Of a DNA stretch of 49,482 bases, positions 31,578 through 40,902 are shown in pieces. The stretch is from an uncultured Pelagibacteraceae bacterium (GTDB lineage: Bacteria > Pseudomonadota > Alphaproteobacteria > Pelagibacterales > Pelagibacteraceae). The position numbers and the translations under genes were made by a program. Within the stretch, counting starts at the first letter, position 1, and each line of letters starts with the position of its first letter. Location: positions 1-49,482 of the forward strand of contig CACGFJ010000005.1 of NCBI GenBank assembly GCA_902572225.1, written 5' to 3'. The notes under the pieces are model-generated. The model did no database searches. It was not told the origin of the DNA and worked only from the letters and a program-made list of their open reading frames with translations.

Positions 31578-32571
31578 CTGGATCTATTTTCCCTGCTTTA
31601 GCTAATTCTTCTAATGATTTTTCCATTGTTATCATACCATCTCTTACTGCGGTTTGCATGATACTAGGAATTTGATGAATTTTAGCTTCTCTGATTAAGT
31701 TTTGTATTGGTGCAGTACATTTCATAATTTCAAATGCACCAACTCTACCAGCACCATCTCTAGTTTTTAATAATCTTTGTGTGACAACCATTTTTAAAGA
31801 CGTTGAAATTTGAGCTCTTATTTGTTCTTGTTGTTCAGGTGGAAACACATCAATAATTCTGTTTATTGTACTAGGTGCACCACTTGTATGAAGAGTTCCA
31901 AATACTAAGTGACCAGTTTCAGCAGCAGTTAAAGCAAGACTAATAGTTTCCAAGTCTCTCATTTCTCCAACTAAAATTACATCAGGATCTTCTCTGAGAG
32001 CTGCCTTTAAAGCTGCAGCAAATGTTTCGGTTTGTTTTCCAACTTCTCTGTGAGAGACAATACTTTTGTTATCTTGGTGTATAAATTCAACTGGATCTTC
32101 TACTGTAATAATGTTGGCAGTTCTCGTTTTATTTATTTCATTAACAATTGCTGCAAGTGTAGTTGATTTACCTGAACCTGTTGGACCAGTAACTAAAACT
32201 AAGCCTTTATGAAAGTCGACAATATCATAAAGAGATTGTGGTAAATTAAATTGATCCATTTCAGGAATTTTACTTTCTACTCTTCTACAAACACACGCTG
32301 GACCTTTTATTGTTTTATAAAAGTTTGCTCTAAATCTTAATCCACTTAATGTTACCGAAGTATCTAGTTCATGTGTTTTATCAAATTTATTCAATTCATG
32401 TTCATTACAGTTCATTGATAATAAATCTTTTATATCTTGAGCTGTAACCATTACATCTTGAACTTTAATAATTTCGCCTGTCTGTCTGTAAGCAAGAGGG
32501 GCACCAGCTCTAATATGAAAATCGGAAATCTTCTTGTTATTTTTTGCCAGTTCTTCTAATTTTTCAAACAT
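31555..32571 (-). CDS. pilT: T4P retraction ATPase PilT
   Basis: VTGPTGSGKSTTLAAIVNEIN, TVEDPVEFIHQ, REDPDVILVGEMRDLETI, TAAETGHLVFGTLHTSGA. Confidence 0.92.
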   Translation of the reverse strand: MFEKLEELAKNNKKISDFHIRAGAPLAYRQTGEIIKVQDVMVTAQDIKDLLSMNCNEHELNKFDKTHELDTSVTLSGLRFRANFYKTIKGPACVCRRVESKIPEMDQFNLPQSLYDIVDFHKGLVLVTGPTGSGKSTTLAAIVNEINKTRTANIITVEDPVEFIHQDNKSIVSHREVGKQTETFAAALKAALREDPDVILVGEMRDLETISLALTAAETGHLVFGTLHTSGAPSTINRIIDVFPPEQQEQIRAQISTSLKMVVTQRLLKTRDGAGRVGAFEIMKCTAPIQNLIREAKIHQIPSIMQTAVRDGMITMEKSLEELAKAGKIDPGAARSEH

Positions 32572-32697
32572 TTAATATTGATACTATAAATATTAGTAAT
32601 TTTTAGTAATTTATTTCAAAAAAACTCATTATGTACTACTCGGGCTTTTTATTCTAGTAAAAGTTGAGTATATAGATAAAATTCAAAATATAAAATT

Positions 32698-34413
32698 ATG
32701 AAAAATCCTTTTGCAAATCTTTTTAAGAAAAAGAGTAAAGATGGTGAACCAGATAAACCTGTACCAAAGCCAGATGCAGGTAAAAAGAAAGAGGGTTTTT
32801 TTAGTAAACTATTAAAAAATAGGTTAGGAAAATCCTCAATTAAAGGTGAAGAAATTTTAGGTGTTGAATTGACATCAAACGAAATTAGGCTTGCTCAAGT
32901 ATCAAGCAATAAAGCAAACCAATGGGTTTTAGATAAATTTTATGTTCATAAATTTGATGGAGTTCCTGAGGGTGGAACTGTTTTAGAAAATCAGGATAAA
33001 ATTGCAGAAGAATTAAAGTTAGCTTTATTAAAATCAAAAGTTTCAACAACAAACGCTGCAATAGCAATTCCAGTCACTAGTGCAATCATTAGAGTGGTGA
33101 CTGCACCTTTGATGACAGAAGAAGAGTTAAAAAAAGCGATTGATACAGACTCACTTTGGGAAAATTTAGTTCAACTAACAGATAACTTAGCAGATTATTC
33201 AATATTCCATCAGGTTATAAATAAAGATGAAAAAGCTAACACGATGGATATTTTGTTTGTTGCCTCAAAACTTTCAGACATTAATAGCTATACAGCAATC
33301 ATTAAAAAGGGTGGACTAAATGCTGTAATTATTGATGTTAAATGTTTCGCTTTAAAATCTGCAGTAGACCAAATAAATCAAATAGCTGGTTCAATTGAAG
33401 ACTCAAATTTAACAGCAGTTTTAGAATTTGGATTAGATGAGAACTATGTAATGATACTTTATGAAAATAATCCAATCATCACTGATATTTTTATAAGAGC
33501 TCAAGACAGAAAAACTTTATCTGAAAGTAATAATCAAGAGGAAATGGATGCTTTGGTTAGAAGATATATGACACAGGTCAAGCAAGCAGTTCAAGATTTT
33601 GAAACAAAATATGAAAAAAGAATTAGAAATTTAAAAGTTACTTCTAATTTACCTAATGTTGAGGACTATTTAGCAAGCTTTAGAAAGAATATGGTTAATA
33701 CTGGTTATAATCTTTTTAATCCATTTGATGGAATTAAAGTTCCTGCACAGATAGAAAATGAAACTAAATTAAGTAACCCTTCTTATTTTTCTACAGTTAT
33801 GGGTTTAGCATTTAGAAAGCTGGATGTATTTGGTTATTATAAATTCGTAACTGCAGTAAAGAATATAAACCTTCTTCCTAACCGAGAAAATATGATAGCT
33901 CAGAAAAAAGCAAAAGCATTCTCTAATTTTGCATTTAAAGGGATAGCAGGAATTGTTGTAGTTATATACGTTGTTCTATTTGGATTTTCATTTTGGCAAA
34001 TTACTGACTTAAATAAAAAAATTGCAGGATATGAGGAAGTAATTCAAACACACGAATTAAGAACATTAGAAAGAAATAAATATCTTAAAGAGAAAAAATT
34101 AATGGATAAATCCTTAGAATTGAGTAACTCTATCAAATCAAATAAAACAATAAGTTTTAGAGTATTAGCTCAAATAGCATCAGCAGTACCCAAAAGAGTA
34201 AAATTTGACTCAATTGAATATAACGGATCAGATTTAGTTATTATTCAAGGATCAGCATTTAGTGATCAAGATATATTAAAATTAATCAGCAATTTAAATA
34301 ATAAAAAATTAATTTCACAAGCATCCCTTGCTAGCATGACTTTGCCAAATGAACAACAAGGCTCACAAACTATGAAGGGTTTTAAAATTGCCTGTATATT
34401 GGAGAACATATAA
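32698..34413 (+). CDS. PilM-PilN fusion protein (GspL-like architecture)
   Basis: Residues ~50-350 PilM-like (GVELTSNEIRLAQVS...); then INLLPNRE (residues ~390-397, canonical PilN N-terminal motif), a TM helix (GIAGIVVVIYVVLFGFSFW) and a PilN-like periplasmic domain, all in one uninterrupted ORF. Confidence 0.82.
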   Translation: MKNPFANLFKKKSKDGEPDKPVPKPDAGKKKEGFFSKLLKNRLGKSSIKGEEILGVELTSNEIRLAQVSSNKANQWVLDKFYVHKFDGVPEGGTVLENQDKIAEELKLALLKSKVSTTNAAIAIPVTSAIIRVVTAPLMTEEELKKAIDTDSLWENLVQLTDNLADYSIFHQVINKDEKANTMDILFVASKLSDINSYTAIIKKGGLNAVIIDVKCFALKSAVDQINQIAGSIEDSNLTAVLEFGLDENYVMILYENNPIITDIFIRAQDRKTLSESNNQEEMDALVRRYMTQVKQAVQDFETKYEKRIRNLKVTSNLPNVEDYLASFRKNMVNTGYNLFNPFDGIKVPAQIENETKLSNPSYFSTVMGLAFRKLDVFGYYKFVTAVKNINLLPNRENMIAQKKAKAFSNFAFKGIAGIVVVIYVVLFGFSFWQITDLNKKIAGYEEVIQTHELRTLERNKYLKEKKLMDKSLELSNSIKSNKTISFRVLAQIASAVPKRVKFDSIEYNGSDLVIIQGSAFSDQDILKLISNLNNKKLISQASLASMTLPNEQQGSQTMKGFKIACILENI

Positions 34414-35051
34414 TGGACTTAAAAAATATTACTATGGACGACCTAAAGCAGAAATTTTCTACTATAGATAAAAAGACACTTATAAAGTTTGGAATTGGAT
34501 TTGGAGCAATAATCCTTTTCTTGATAATTTATTATGCAATCTTAAACCCAATGGTTAAAGAGAGAAAAGCAAAATACCAAGATAAAATTCAAAAAGAACA
34601 AGAAATAGTGGAATTTGAGAGCAATATAATTTCACTAAAAAAAACTATAAAAAAAATGAAACCAAAATTTGAGGAGACATCAACGTTGTTTCACTCAAAA
34701 GCTGAAGTTGAAGATCTTTATCAAAGTCTCAGTAAGCATGCAGCAGTCAATGGTTTGGTTATTTCAAAAATAGAAAAGAAAGAGCCAAAACCAGTTTTAA
34801 AAGTTGGAGTGACAGATCAATCAGAAAACAATCTTCAAAAAGAAATGGTTTCATATTACAAAATCCCTGTAGACTATGAAATTAAAGGAAATTTCTTGGG
34901 TTATATAAAGTTCAAAAGAGCAGTATCTAAGCAAAAGAAAATGTTAAATTTTGACAAAGAGACAATAAGTGTAGTACAAAACGATTCAACTGGAGCGATA
35001 GTTGCGACGGGAGAGTTAACGATAGTGGGAATGCCAGATGAATTTTTTTAA
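34413..35051 (+). CDS. pilO: Pilus inner-membrane alignment protein PilO
   Basis: Single TM (GFGAIILFLIIYYAILNPMV), coiled coil, PilO-like ferredoxin-fold region; between pilMN and pilP. Confidence 0.8.
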   Translation: MDLKNITMDDLKQKFSTIDKKTLIKFGIGFGAIILFLIIYYAILNPMVKERKAKYQDKIQKEQEIVEFESNIISLKKTIKKMKPKFEETSTLFHSKAEVEDLYQSLSKHAAVNGLVISKIEKKEPKPVLKVGVTDQSENNLQKEMVSYYKIPVDYEIKGNFLGYIKFKRAVSKQKKMLNFDKETISVVQNDSTGAIVATGELTIVGMPDEFF

Positions 35052-35487
35052 AATATTAATTTTTTTATCTTTAATGTTAATACCTACGATTTCTTTTTCT
35101 GATAGCCATGATCAAAAGAAAGAAGTTTTAGAACAGGTAAAAGAAATTGCTAAAGAAATGGAAGATGATGAAGAGGTTCCTCTAAATGATCCTTTTGCAG
35201 GAAATGAGGGAACAAGTTCGATGTCTGGGAATATACCTGAAGATGAACAGGAAAATGAACTAAGTTTATATAATTTTAAATTAGCAGGGCTTATATCGGG
35301 AAAAGATTATAGCTATATATCAATCGTTAATTCTGGTGGAGAAGTTTTAACTTTATCTCTTGGACAATATTTAGGAAAAATCCAACTTGTTGATTTAAGA
35401 TTAAATGAGGCAATATTTAAAAAAGAAGATGGAAAATACATGATTATAGATTTTAACAGTCAAGTTAGAGAGGCAGATGATTATTAA
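35038..35487 (+). CDS. pilP: PilP-like periplasmic protein (signal peptide without lipobox)
   Basis: MNFFKILIFLSLMLIPTISFSDSHDQ signal; YNFKLAGLISGKDYSYISIVNSGGEVLTLSLGQYLGKIQLVDLRLNEAIF PilP/GspC-HR-like domain; between pilO and pilQ. Confidence 0.78.
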   Translation: MNFFKILIFLSLMLIPTISFSDSHDQKKEVLEQVKEIAKEMEDDEEVPLNDPFAGNEGTSSMSGNIPEDEQENELSLYNFKLAGLISGKDYSYISIVNSGGEVLTLSLGQYLGKIQLVDLRLNEAIFKKEDGKYMIIDFNSQVREADDY

Positions 35488-37039
35488 AAAATATTATAAT
35501 ACTATACTTGTTATATTATTTGCATTTTTACTAAGTGCTTGTGGTCCAAACTCACAATTTGGAAAAAAGTATAATAAACCTTTCAAACACAATTCTCCAT
35601 TAATTAAAGATCAAAACATAGTAGATTCAGGAAAATCTGAAGTCGCTAAAACTTTAGAGATGGGTCCTAAACCACTAGAAGGAGACTCTAGAAAATTAGG
35701 AAAAAGAAAGAAAATATCATCTGAAGCTCAGAGAAACTATTTAATCATCTCTGACGATTATCCATTATTAAAGCAGAGAGTTACACTAAAATTTAAAAAC
35801 TTGGATTATAAGGAAACCATGAAGTTAATGGGCAAAATTGGTGAGATTAATATTTTAGTTGGTGATGAAGTCGCTGGAGCAATTTCAGCAGAATTAATTG
35901 ACGTTCCTTGGGATAAAGCTTTTCAGGCTTTATTAGATATGAAGAATTTTGCATCTGATGTAGATGTTGCAAGTAACTTAATCAGGATTCATTCACCAGA
36001 AACATTAACTGCACAAGAAACTTATAAATCTGAAAGAGCACAAGCCGTTAAAAAGAAAGTAGAATTAGAAGACAGTGTTGAGCCTATCTATTCTGAAATA
36101 TTTAGACTTTATTACATAACGCCAGCTCAAGCTAAACAAACAATTGAAGAATTATTTACACAATCTTCAGGTGATAGTTCTTATACACCAATACAAATAA
36201 CAGAGGAAGTTACCACTCGATCAATTATTGTTAGAGGTAAAGAAAAAGATTTAGATGTAGTTGATAAAGTTGTTAAAGAAATAGATATTAGAACGAAACA
36301 GGTATTAATTGAAGCTTTTATAGTTGAAGCTAATTCAGATTTTGAAAGAGCGCTTGGTTCTAGACTTGGAGGTTATTATAACAGAAGAGGTAAAATATCT
36401 GGTGGTACAGCAAGTACTAGTAGTGGAAGTGCATTTGGTACTGATTTAGATACAGCTGCTGGTCTAGGAGCTGCAACAGATAGTTTAGCTAATTTCCCTG
36501 TAACTGGCGCAACAAGTGGTATCGGAATTTTGAGAAGAACTGGCACAGGTGTTCTTAAAGCTGAGATTACTGCTTTAGAGAGCATAGGCATGGGTAAAAC
36601 AATTTCAAATCCAAAAGTATTCACTTTAGACAACCAATTAGCAACAGTTACACAAGGTGAAGAAATTCCTTATCAAACAACATCTGACGGAACAACTTCT
36701 ACGTCATTTAAAGAAGCTGCATTAAAACTAGAAGTTACACCAAGTATAATTGGTGATGGAAACGTTTTACTGACTATTAAGGTAAATAATGATACTCCAA
36801 ATAGATCAGCAGGAGGAGATGAGCCTCCAATTAATAAAATGGAAATTGTAACTAAATTGTTAGTTGCTGATGGTGATATTGTTGTAATTGGTGGAATTAA
36901 GAAAAATGTAGTATCTCAAAGTAAAAATCAAACACCAGGCATTGGAAATATGCCTGTAATTGGTAACCTCTTTAAAGGTAAGGCAAATTCTGATAACCTA
37001 GATGAATTATTGGTATTTATAGCACCAAGAATTTTATAA
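35477..37039 (+). CDS. pilQ: Short secretin PilQ, predicted lipoprotein
   Basis: Lipobox LLSAC (Cys22); N0/N1 domains; secretin signature VTPSIIGDGNVLLTIKVNNDTPN...GDIVVIGGIKKNVVSQSKNQTPGIGNMPVIGNLFKGK...ELLVFIAPRIL. Confidence 0.92.
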   Translation: MIIKKYYNTILVILFAFLLSACGPNSQFGKKYNKPFKHNSPLIKDQNIVDSGKSEVAKTLEMGPKPLEGDSRKLGKRKKISSEAQRNYLIISDDYPLLKQRVTLKFKNLDYKETMKLMGKIGEINILVGDEVAGAISAELIDVPWDKAFQALLDMKNFASDVDVASNLIRIHSPETLTAQETYKSERAQAVKKKVELEDSVEPIYSEIFRLYYITPAQAKQTIEELFTQSSGDSSYTPIQITEEVTTRSIIVRGKEKDLDVVDKVVKEIDIRTKQVLIEAFIVEANSDFERALGSRLGGYYNRRGKISGGTASTSSGSAFGTDLDTAAGLGAATDSLANFPVTGATSGIGILRRTGTGVLKAEITALESIGMGKTISNPKVFTLDNQLATVTQGEEIPYQTTSDGTTSTSFKEAALKLEVTPSIIGDGNVLLTIKVNNDTPNRSAGGDEPPINKMEIVTKLLVADGDIVVIGGIKKNVVSQSKNQTPGIGNMPVIGNLFKGKANSDNLDELLVFIAPRIL

Positions 37040-38787
37040 TGATTAACATAAGTAGAGAATCAGAGATTAATTTAATTAATATCCTCATAGACCAAGATAT
37101 TATTTCTGGGAAAGATTTAGCTGAAATTAAAAAAGTTTCAAGCGATGGAAACAAGTCACAGTTAGATGCAGTATTTGAATTAAATCTAACAGATGAACAA
37201 AAAATTTTAGATCTATTAGTCCATGACCAATCATTAGATGTAGTTGATTTGTCAACAATTCAAGTTACTGAAGAGCTAAAAGCTGTTCTACCTTCCAATT
37301 ATATAAATATGAATTTTATAGCACCATTTAAAATTGAAGGAAAAGTTTTACATATCGCAATTTCAGATATCTCAAAGCTAAGTTTGATGAGAAACTTAAG
37401 AACTATTACTAAAATGGATATTGAGCTTCATGCAGCAAAAGTTTCGGATATTTCAAACTTTGTAGATAAACTTTTAGCAGATGGTGAAAAAACTATTTCA
37501 GACATTAGACAAACTCAGGCAGAAAAAACTAAAACATTTGATTACGACGTTGATGAACAAGCTGAAGTTTTAGAAAGCCAACCCGAAGAAGATATAGAAG
37601 CAATCGAAAACGAGTCTGAAGTAATTAAATTTAGTACAGCTGTTGTTGCTGATGCGATTAAATCAGGTGTATCTGATATTCACATTGAACCATATAGATT
37701 TAGTTCAAGAGTAAGATACAGATTAGATGGTATTCTTACAGAGCAAGAGCATTTCAAAAAATTTTTACACTCTAATTACGGCGCAGTTGTTACAAGATTT
37801 AAAATTATGGGAAAATTAGATATTGCAGAAAGAAGACTTCCACAAGATGGAGCTATACCATTTAAAATTGATGGTAAAGTAGTTGATTTACGTCTTTCAA
37901 TTCTTCCAACAGCAACTAATGAAAGAATTGTAATGAGGGTTCTTAATAAAGATGCAGGAGATATAAGTTTAGAGCAATTAAATTTTGAAGAAACGGATTT
38001 AAAAAATTTAAGAAAAGCAATTCATGGTACACAGGGACTAGTACTTGTTACAGGTCCAACAGGTTCAGGAAAAACAACAACTTTGTACAGTATTCTTAAA
38101 GAAGTTTCTAAACCTCATCTAAATATTTTAACGGCTGAAGATCCAGTTGAGTATGAACTAGATGGTGTGGGGCAGGTTCAAATTAAAGATGATATTGGTT
38201 TTAACTTTGCAACAGCGTTGAGATCTTTTTTAAGACAAGACCCAGAGATTATTTTAGTTGGAGAGATGCGGGATAAAGAAACAGTTGATATAGGATTAAA
38301 AGCAGCGCTTACAGGACACTTAGTTTTCAGCACACTACACACAAATGATGCCCCAAGCACTATTACAAGATTACAAAATATGGGTACTCCAGATTATTTA
38401 ATAAGTGCGGCTGTTAGTTTGGTTTTAGCACAAAGACTAGCAAGAAAAACTTGCACTGAATGCAGAGAGCCAGACAATGACATTACTCCAAAAGCACTAG
38501 CTGACTTAGGCTTTACTGTTGAACAAGCATCAAGAGCAAAAGTACAAAAGGGAAAAGGTTGTCCAAAATGTAAAGATACTGGATACAAAGGTCGAATGGG
38601 AATATATGAAATATTAAATGTTACAAAACCAATAAAAGAAGCAATATTACGAAAAGCTACAACACCAGAGTTAAAAGAAATTGCATCTAATGAAGGTTTC
38701 AGAACAATGCAAGATATGGGAAGAGAACTTATATTAACTGGAGACTTAAATTTCAGAGAATTTGATAGAGTTCTTTCTATGGATTAA
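37039..38787 (+). CDS. pilB: T4P extension ATPase PilB
   Basis: GPTGSGKTTTLYSIL, TAEDPVEYELDGVGQVQI, RQDPEIILVGEMRDKET, GHLVFSTLHTNDA, zinc motif CTEC...CPKC. Confidence 0.94.
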   Translation: MINISRESEINLINILIDQDIISGKDLAEIKKVSSDGNKSQLDAVFELNLTDEQKILDLLVHDQSLDVVDLSTIQVTEELKAVLPSNYINMNFIAPFKIEGKVLHIAISDISKLSLMRNLRTITKMDIELHAAKVSDISNFVDKLLADGEKTISDIRQTQAEKTKTFDYDVDEQAEVLESQPEEDIEAIENESEVIKFSTAVVADAIKSGVSDIHIEPYRFSSRVRYRLDGILTEQEHFKKFLHSNYGAVVTRFKIMGKLDIAERRLPQDGAIPFKIDGKVVDLRLSILPTATNERIVMRVLNKDAGDISLEQLNFEETDLKNLRKAIHGTQGLVLVTGPTGSGKTTTLYSILKEVSKPHLNILTAEDPVEYELDGVGQVQIKDDIGFNFATALRSFLRQDPEIILVGEMRDKETVDIGLKAALTGHLVFSTLHTNDAPSTITRLQNMGTPDYLISAAVSLVLAQRLARKTCTECREPDNDITPKALADLGFTVEQASRAKVQKGKGCPKCKDTGYKGRMGIYEILNVTKPIKEAILRKATTPELKEIASNEGFRTMQDMGRELILTGDLNFREFDRVLSMD

Positions 38788-38790
38788 TAA

Positions 38791-40032
38791 ATGTCCTCAG
38801 AAACATTTACATATAAAGGTATTTCAGCAGGCAAATATATTGAGGGTGAAATAGAAGCCTTAAATCAAGAGGAGGCGTCATATAAGCTTAAAGAACAAAA
38901 GATAATAATCACTAATTTAGTTAAAACTAAAAAGAAAAAAGCAGCTAAAGAAAAAGGTAAAAAAAGCAGTTTTTCTTTTGGAAAGAAAAAAATTACGCCT
39001 CAAGATGTAATGATTTTCTCAAAACAATTTGCAACCATGGTTAAGGCAGGTCTTCCAATTTTAAATGTACTTTCAATGTTACGTGATCAAATTGAGCATC
39101 CAACAATGAAAGAAATTATTGAGGATATTAGAAAAAGTCTAGAAGGAGGTATCACACTTTCAAAATGCTTTGAAAAATACCCAAAGGTTTTTGATAATAT
39201 TTATATAAACTTAATAAAAGCAGGTGAAGCTAGTGGTAAATTGGATGTTTTCTTACTCAAATTAGTAGATTCACTAGAAAAAAGAGAAAAAGTTAAAAAG
39301 AAAATTAAAAGTGCATTAACCTATCCTGTTGTCATGTTTACAGTAGCAATAACTGTAATGGTATTCATGTTAATTAAAGTTGTTCCAATATTTGCTGAAA
39401 TGTATGAAGGAATGGGAGTACCATTACCAACTCCAACTGCAGTTATTATGAATGCTAGTAATTTTATGAGAGGAGCAGGTGGTTTAACTTTATTTTTTGT
39501 TTTTGCAATAGGATTTGCTATCTTTAAATACACAACAACTAAAATACCTGCCGTAAGATATAAATGGCATTATAGAGTTTTAAAAATGCCTGTATTTGGA
39601 GATATGATTTTAAAATCTCTAATTGCAAGAGTATCTCTTATTATGGGTAACCTTAGCTCTGCAGGTGTAAATTTGCTAGAGAGTATAGAAATTGCAAAAC
39701 AAGTAAGCAATAATGATGTTGTTACTCAAGCTTTAGAAAATGTTAAAAAAGGTGTTTTTTCAGGAGACACATTAACTAAACTATTTTTAAAAGAGCCAGT
39801 ATTCCCGCCAACTTTTAGTCAATTAATATCTGTCGGTGAACAAACTGGTAATTTGGATGAAATGTTTACATCAGTATCAGCTTATTATGAAGAAGAGTTT
39901 GATACAGCTGTTGATAATATGTCGAGTTTAATTGAGCCGATTATGATTGTATTTATGGGAACAATGATCGGTGGCTTAATGATAGCTATGTATTCACCAA
40001 TCTTTAATGTCGGTGCAATTATTGGAAGTTAA
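38791..40032 (+). CDS. pilC: T4P platform protein PilC
   Basis: FSKQFATMVKAGLPIL, KAGEASGKLDVFL, KSALTYPVVMF, ISVGEQTGNLDEMF. Confidence 0.94.
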   Translation: MSSETFTYKGISAGKYIEGEIEALNQEEASYKLKEQKIIITNLVKTKKKKAAKEKGKKSSFSFGKKKITPQDVMIFSKQFATMVKAGLPILNVLSMLRDQIEHPTMKEIIEDIRKSLEGGITLSKCFEKYPKVFDNIYINLIKAGEASGKLDVFLLKLVDSLEKREKVKKKIKSALTYPVVMFTVAITVMVFMLIKVVPIFAEMYEGMGVPLPTPTAVIMNASNFMRGAGGLTLFFVFAIGFAIFKYTTTKIPAVRYKWHYRVLKMPVFGDMILKSLIARVSLIMGNLSSAGVNLLESIEIAKQVSNNDVVTQALENVKKGVFSGDTLTKLFLKEPVFPPTFSQLISVGEQTGNLDEMFTSVSAYYEEEFDTAVDNMSSLIEPIMIVFMGTMIGGLMIAMYSPIFNVGAIIGS

Positions 40033-40457
40033 TAATTTATTTTTTTAGACAAAATTAAATGGTTAATCCAAGGCTTTTCGCCTTCTTTAAATACTACTGC
40101 ATCCATTATTTGTTGAATAAAAAAAGTTCCAAGTCCTCCAGGTTTAATATCATCAATTTTTCTATGTCGAATTTTATCTTTTTCAACTGGTCTTCCTTTA
40201 TCAAAAAATCCAATTTCTAAATTTCCATTTGATAAAGAAATTTTAATCTCCATTTTATCTTCAGTATCTTCACCTTGGTAAGCATGTTTTACAATATTTT
40301 GGGCTGCTTCTGCTATTGCTAGTACAAGTTCATCTTTTAAATCTTGATCAATATTTACTTTTTCAAAAACTTCTCTTGAAAAACTTCTTACATCTTTAAG
40401 ACTAGATGAACTTACAACAAAATCTCTTTGTTCTGATATTTGAGCAAGGTTATTCAT
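40029..40457 (-). CDS. RsbW/SpoIIAB-like serine kinase / anti-sigma factor (HATPase_c_2)
   Basis: N-box ELVLAIAEAAQNIVKHAYQ, G-box KIDDIKPGGLGTFFIQQIMDAVVF; adjacent STAS gene. Confidence 0.88.
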   Translation of the reverse strand: MNNLAQISEQRDFVVSSSSLKDVRSFSREVFEKVNIDQDLKDELVLAIAEAAQNIVKHAYQGEDTEDKMEIKISLSNGNLEIGFFDKGRPVEKDKIRHRKIDDIKPGGLGTFFIQQIMDAVVFKEGEKPWINHLILSKKINY

Positions 40458-40460
40458 TAT

Positions 40461-40760
40461 TTATCCTAAGTTTAAAATTTGCTCCAGTTTTGCCATCATA
40501 ATTACTTTTAAAACTGACTTACTAATATCTTTTAAAATGACTTTTGTTCCAAGTTCAGTTGCTTTTTGATGACTTTCAATTAGTACAGATATTCCAGATG
40601 AGTCCATATACTGGACTTCTTTTAGATTTAGATGAACTTCTTTTTTTGCCTCAATAAGAGGCATTATAACTTCTTTTGCCTTTTCAGTTACATCCATATC
40701 AATTTCACCATCAAGGTGAACAATTGATATTTCGCCTTCTTCTGTTACTTTGTATGACAT
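40461..40760 (-). CDS. STAS anti-sigma factor antagonist (RsbV/SpoIIAA-like)
   Basis: LDGEIDMDVTEKAKEVIMPLIE...LNLKEVQYMDSSGISVLIESHQKA; conserved phosphorylatable Ser54 in DSSG (codon 40599-40601). Confidence 0.92.
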   Translation of the reverse strand: MSYKVTEEGEISIVHLDGEIDMDVTEKAKEVIMPLIEAKKEVHLNLKEVQYMDSSGISVLIESHQKATELGTKVILKDISKSVLKVIMMAKLEQILNLG

Positions 40761-40836
40761 AATTATTAATATTTATTAAATTTCCCAATGAAATCAACAA
40801 AAATGACCCATTTTGAATATATTATGTATGTAGATA

Positions 40837-40866
40837 TTGACTTTTAAAAGATATAATTATTATGTA
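40837..40866 (+). promoter_or_regulatory. Candidate sigma70-like promoter for pilA (TTGACT-17 nt-TTATGT)
   Basis: -35-like TTGACT 40837-40842 and -10-like hexamer at ~40860 with 17-nt spacing; ATG at 40903. AT-rich context lowers confidence. Confidence 0.3.
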
Positions 40867-40874
40867 TATACATA
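40861..40874 (+). promoter_or_regulatory. 14-bp perfect palindrome TATGTATATACATA upstream of pilA
   Basis: Self-complementary 14-mer; a 12/14 match, TATGTATGTAGATA, lies at 40823-40836. Confidence 0.35.
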
Positions 40875-40902
40875 TTTTTTATTTAAAATAGGATCATAAA
40901 TT

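Noticed and set aside
32698-34413. PilM-PilN fusion as a sequencing artefact
   Set aside because: The linker is in frame with consistent codon usage and no homopolymer at the junction, and the PilN motif is intact; kept as a finding, though independent confirmation is still needed.
40837-40902. Sigma54 (-24/-12) promoter for pilA as in Pseudomonas
   Set aside because: No TGGCAC-N5-TTGC-like element seen upstream of pilA.
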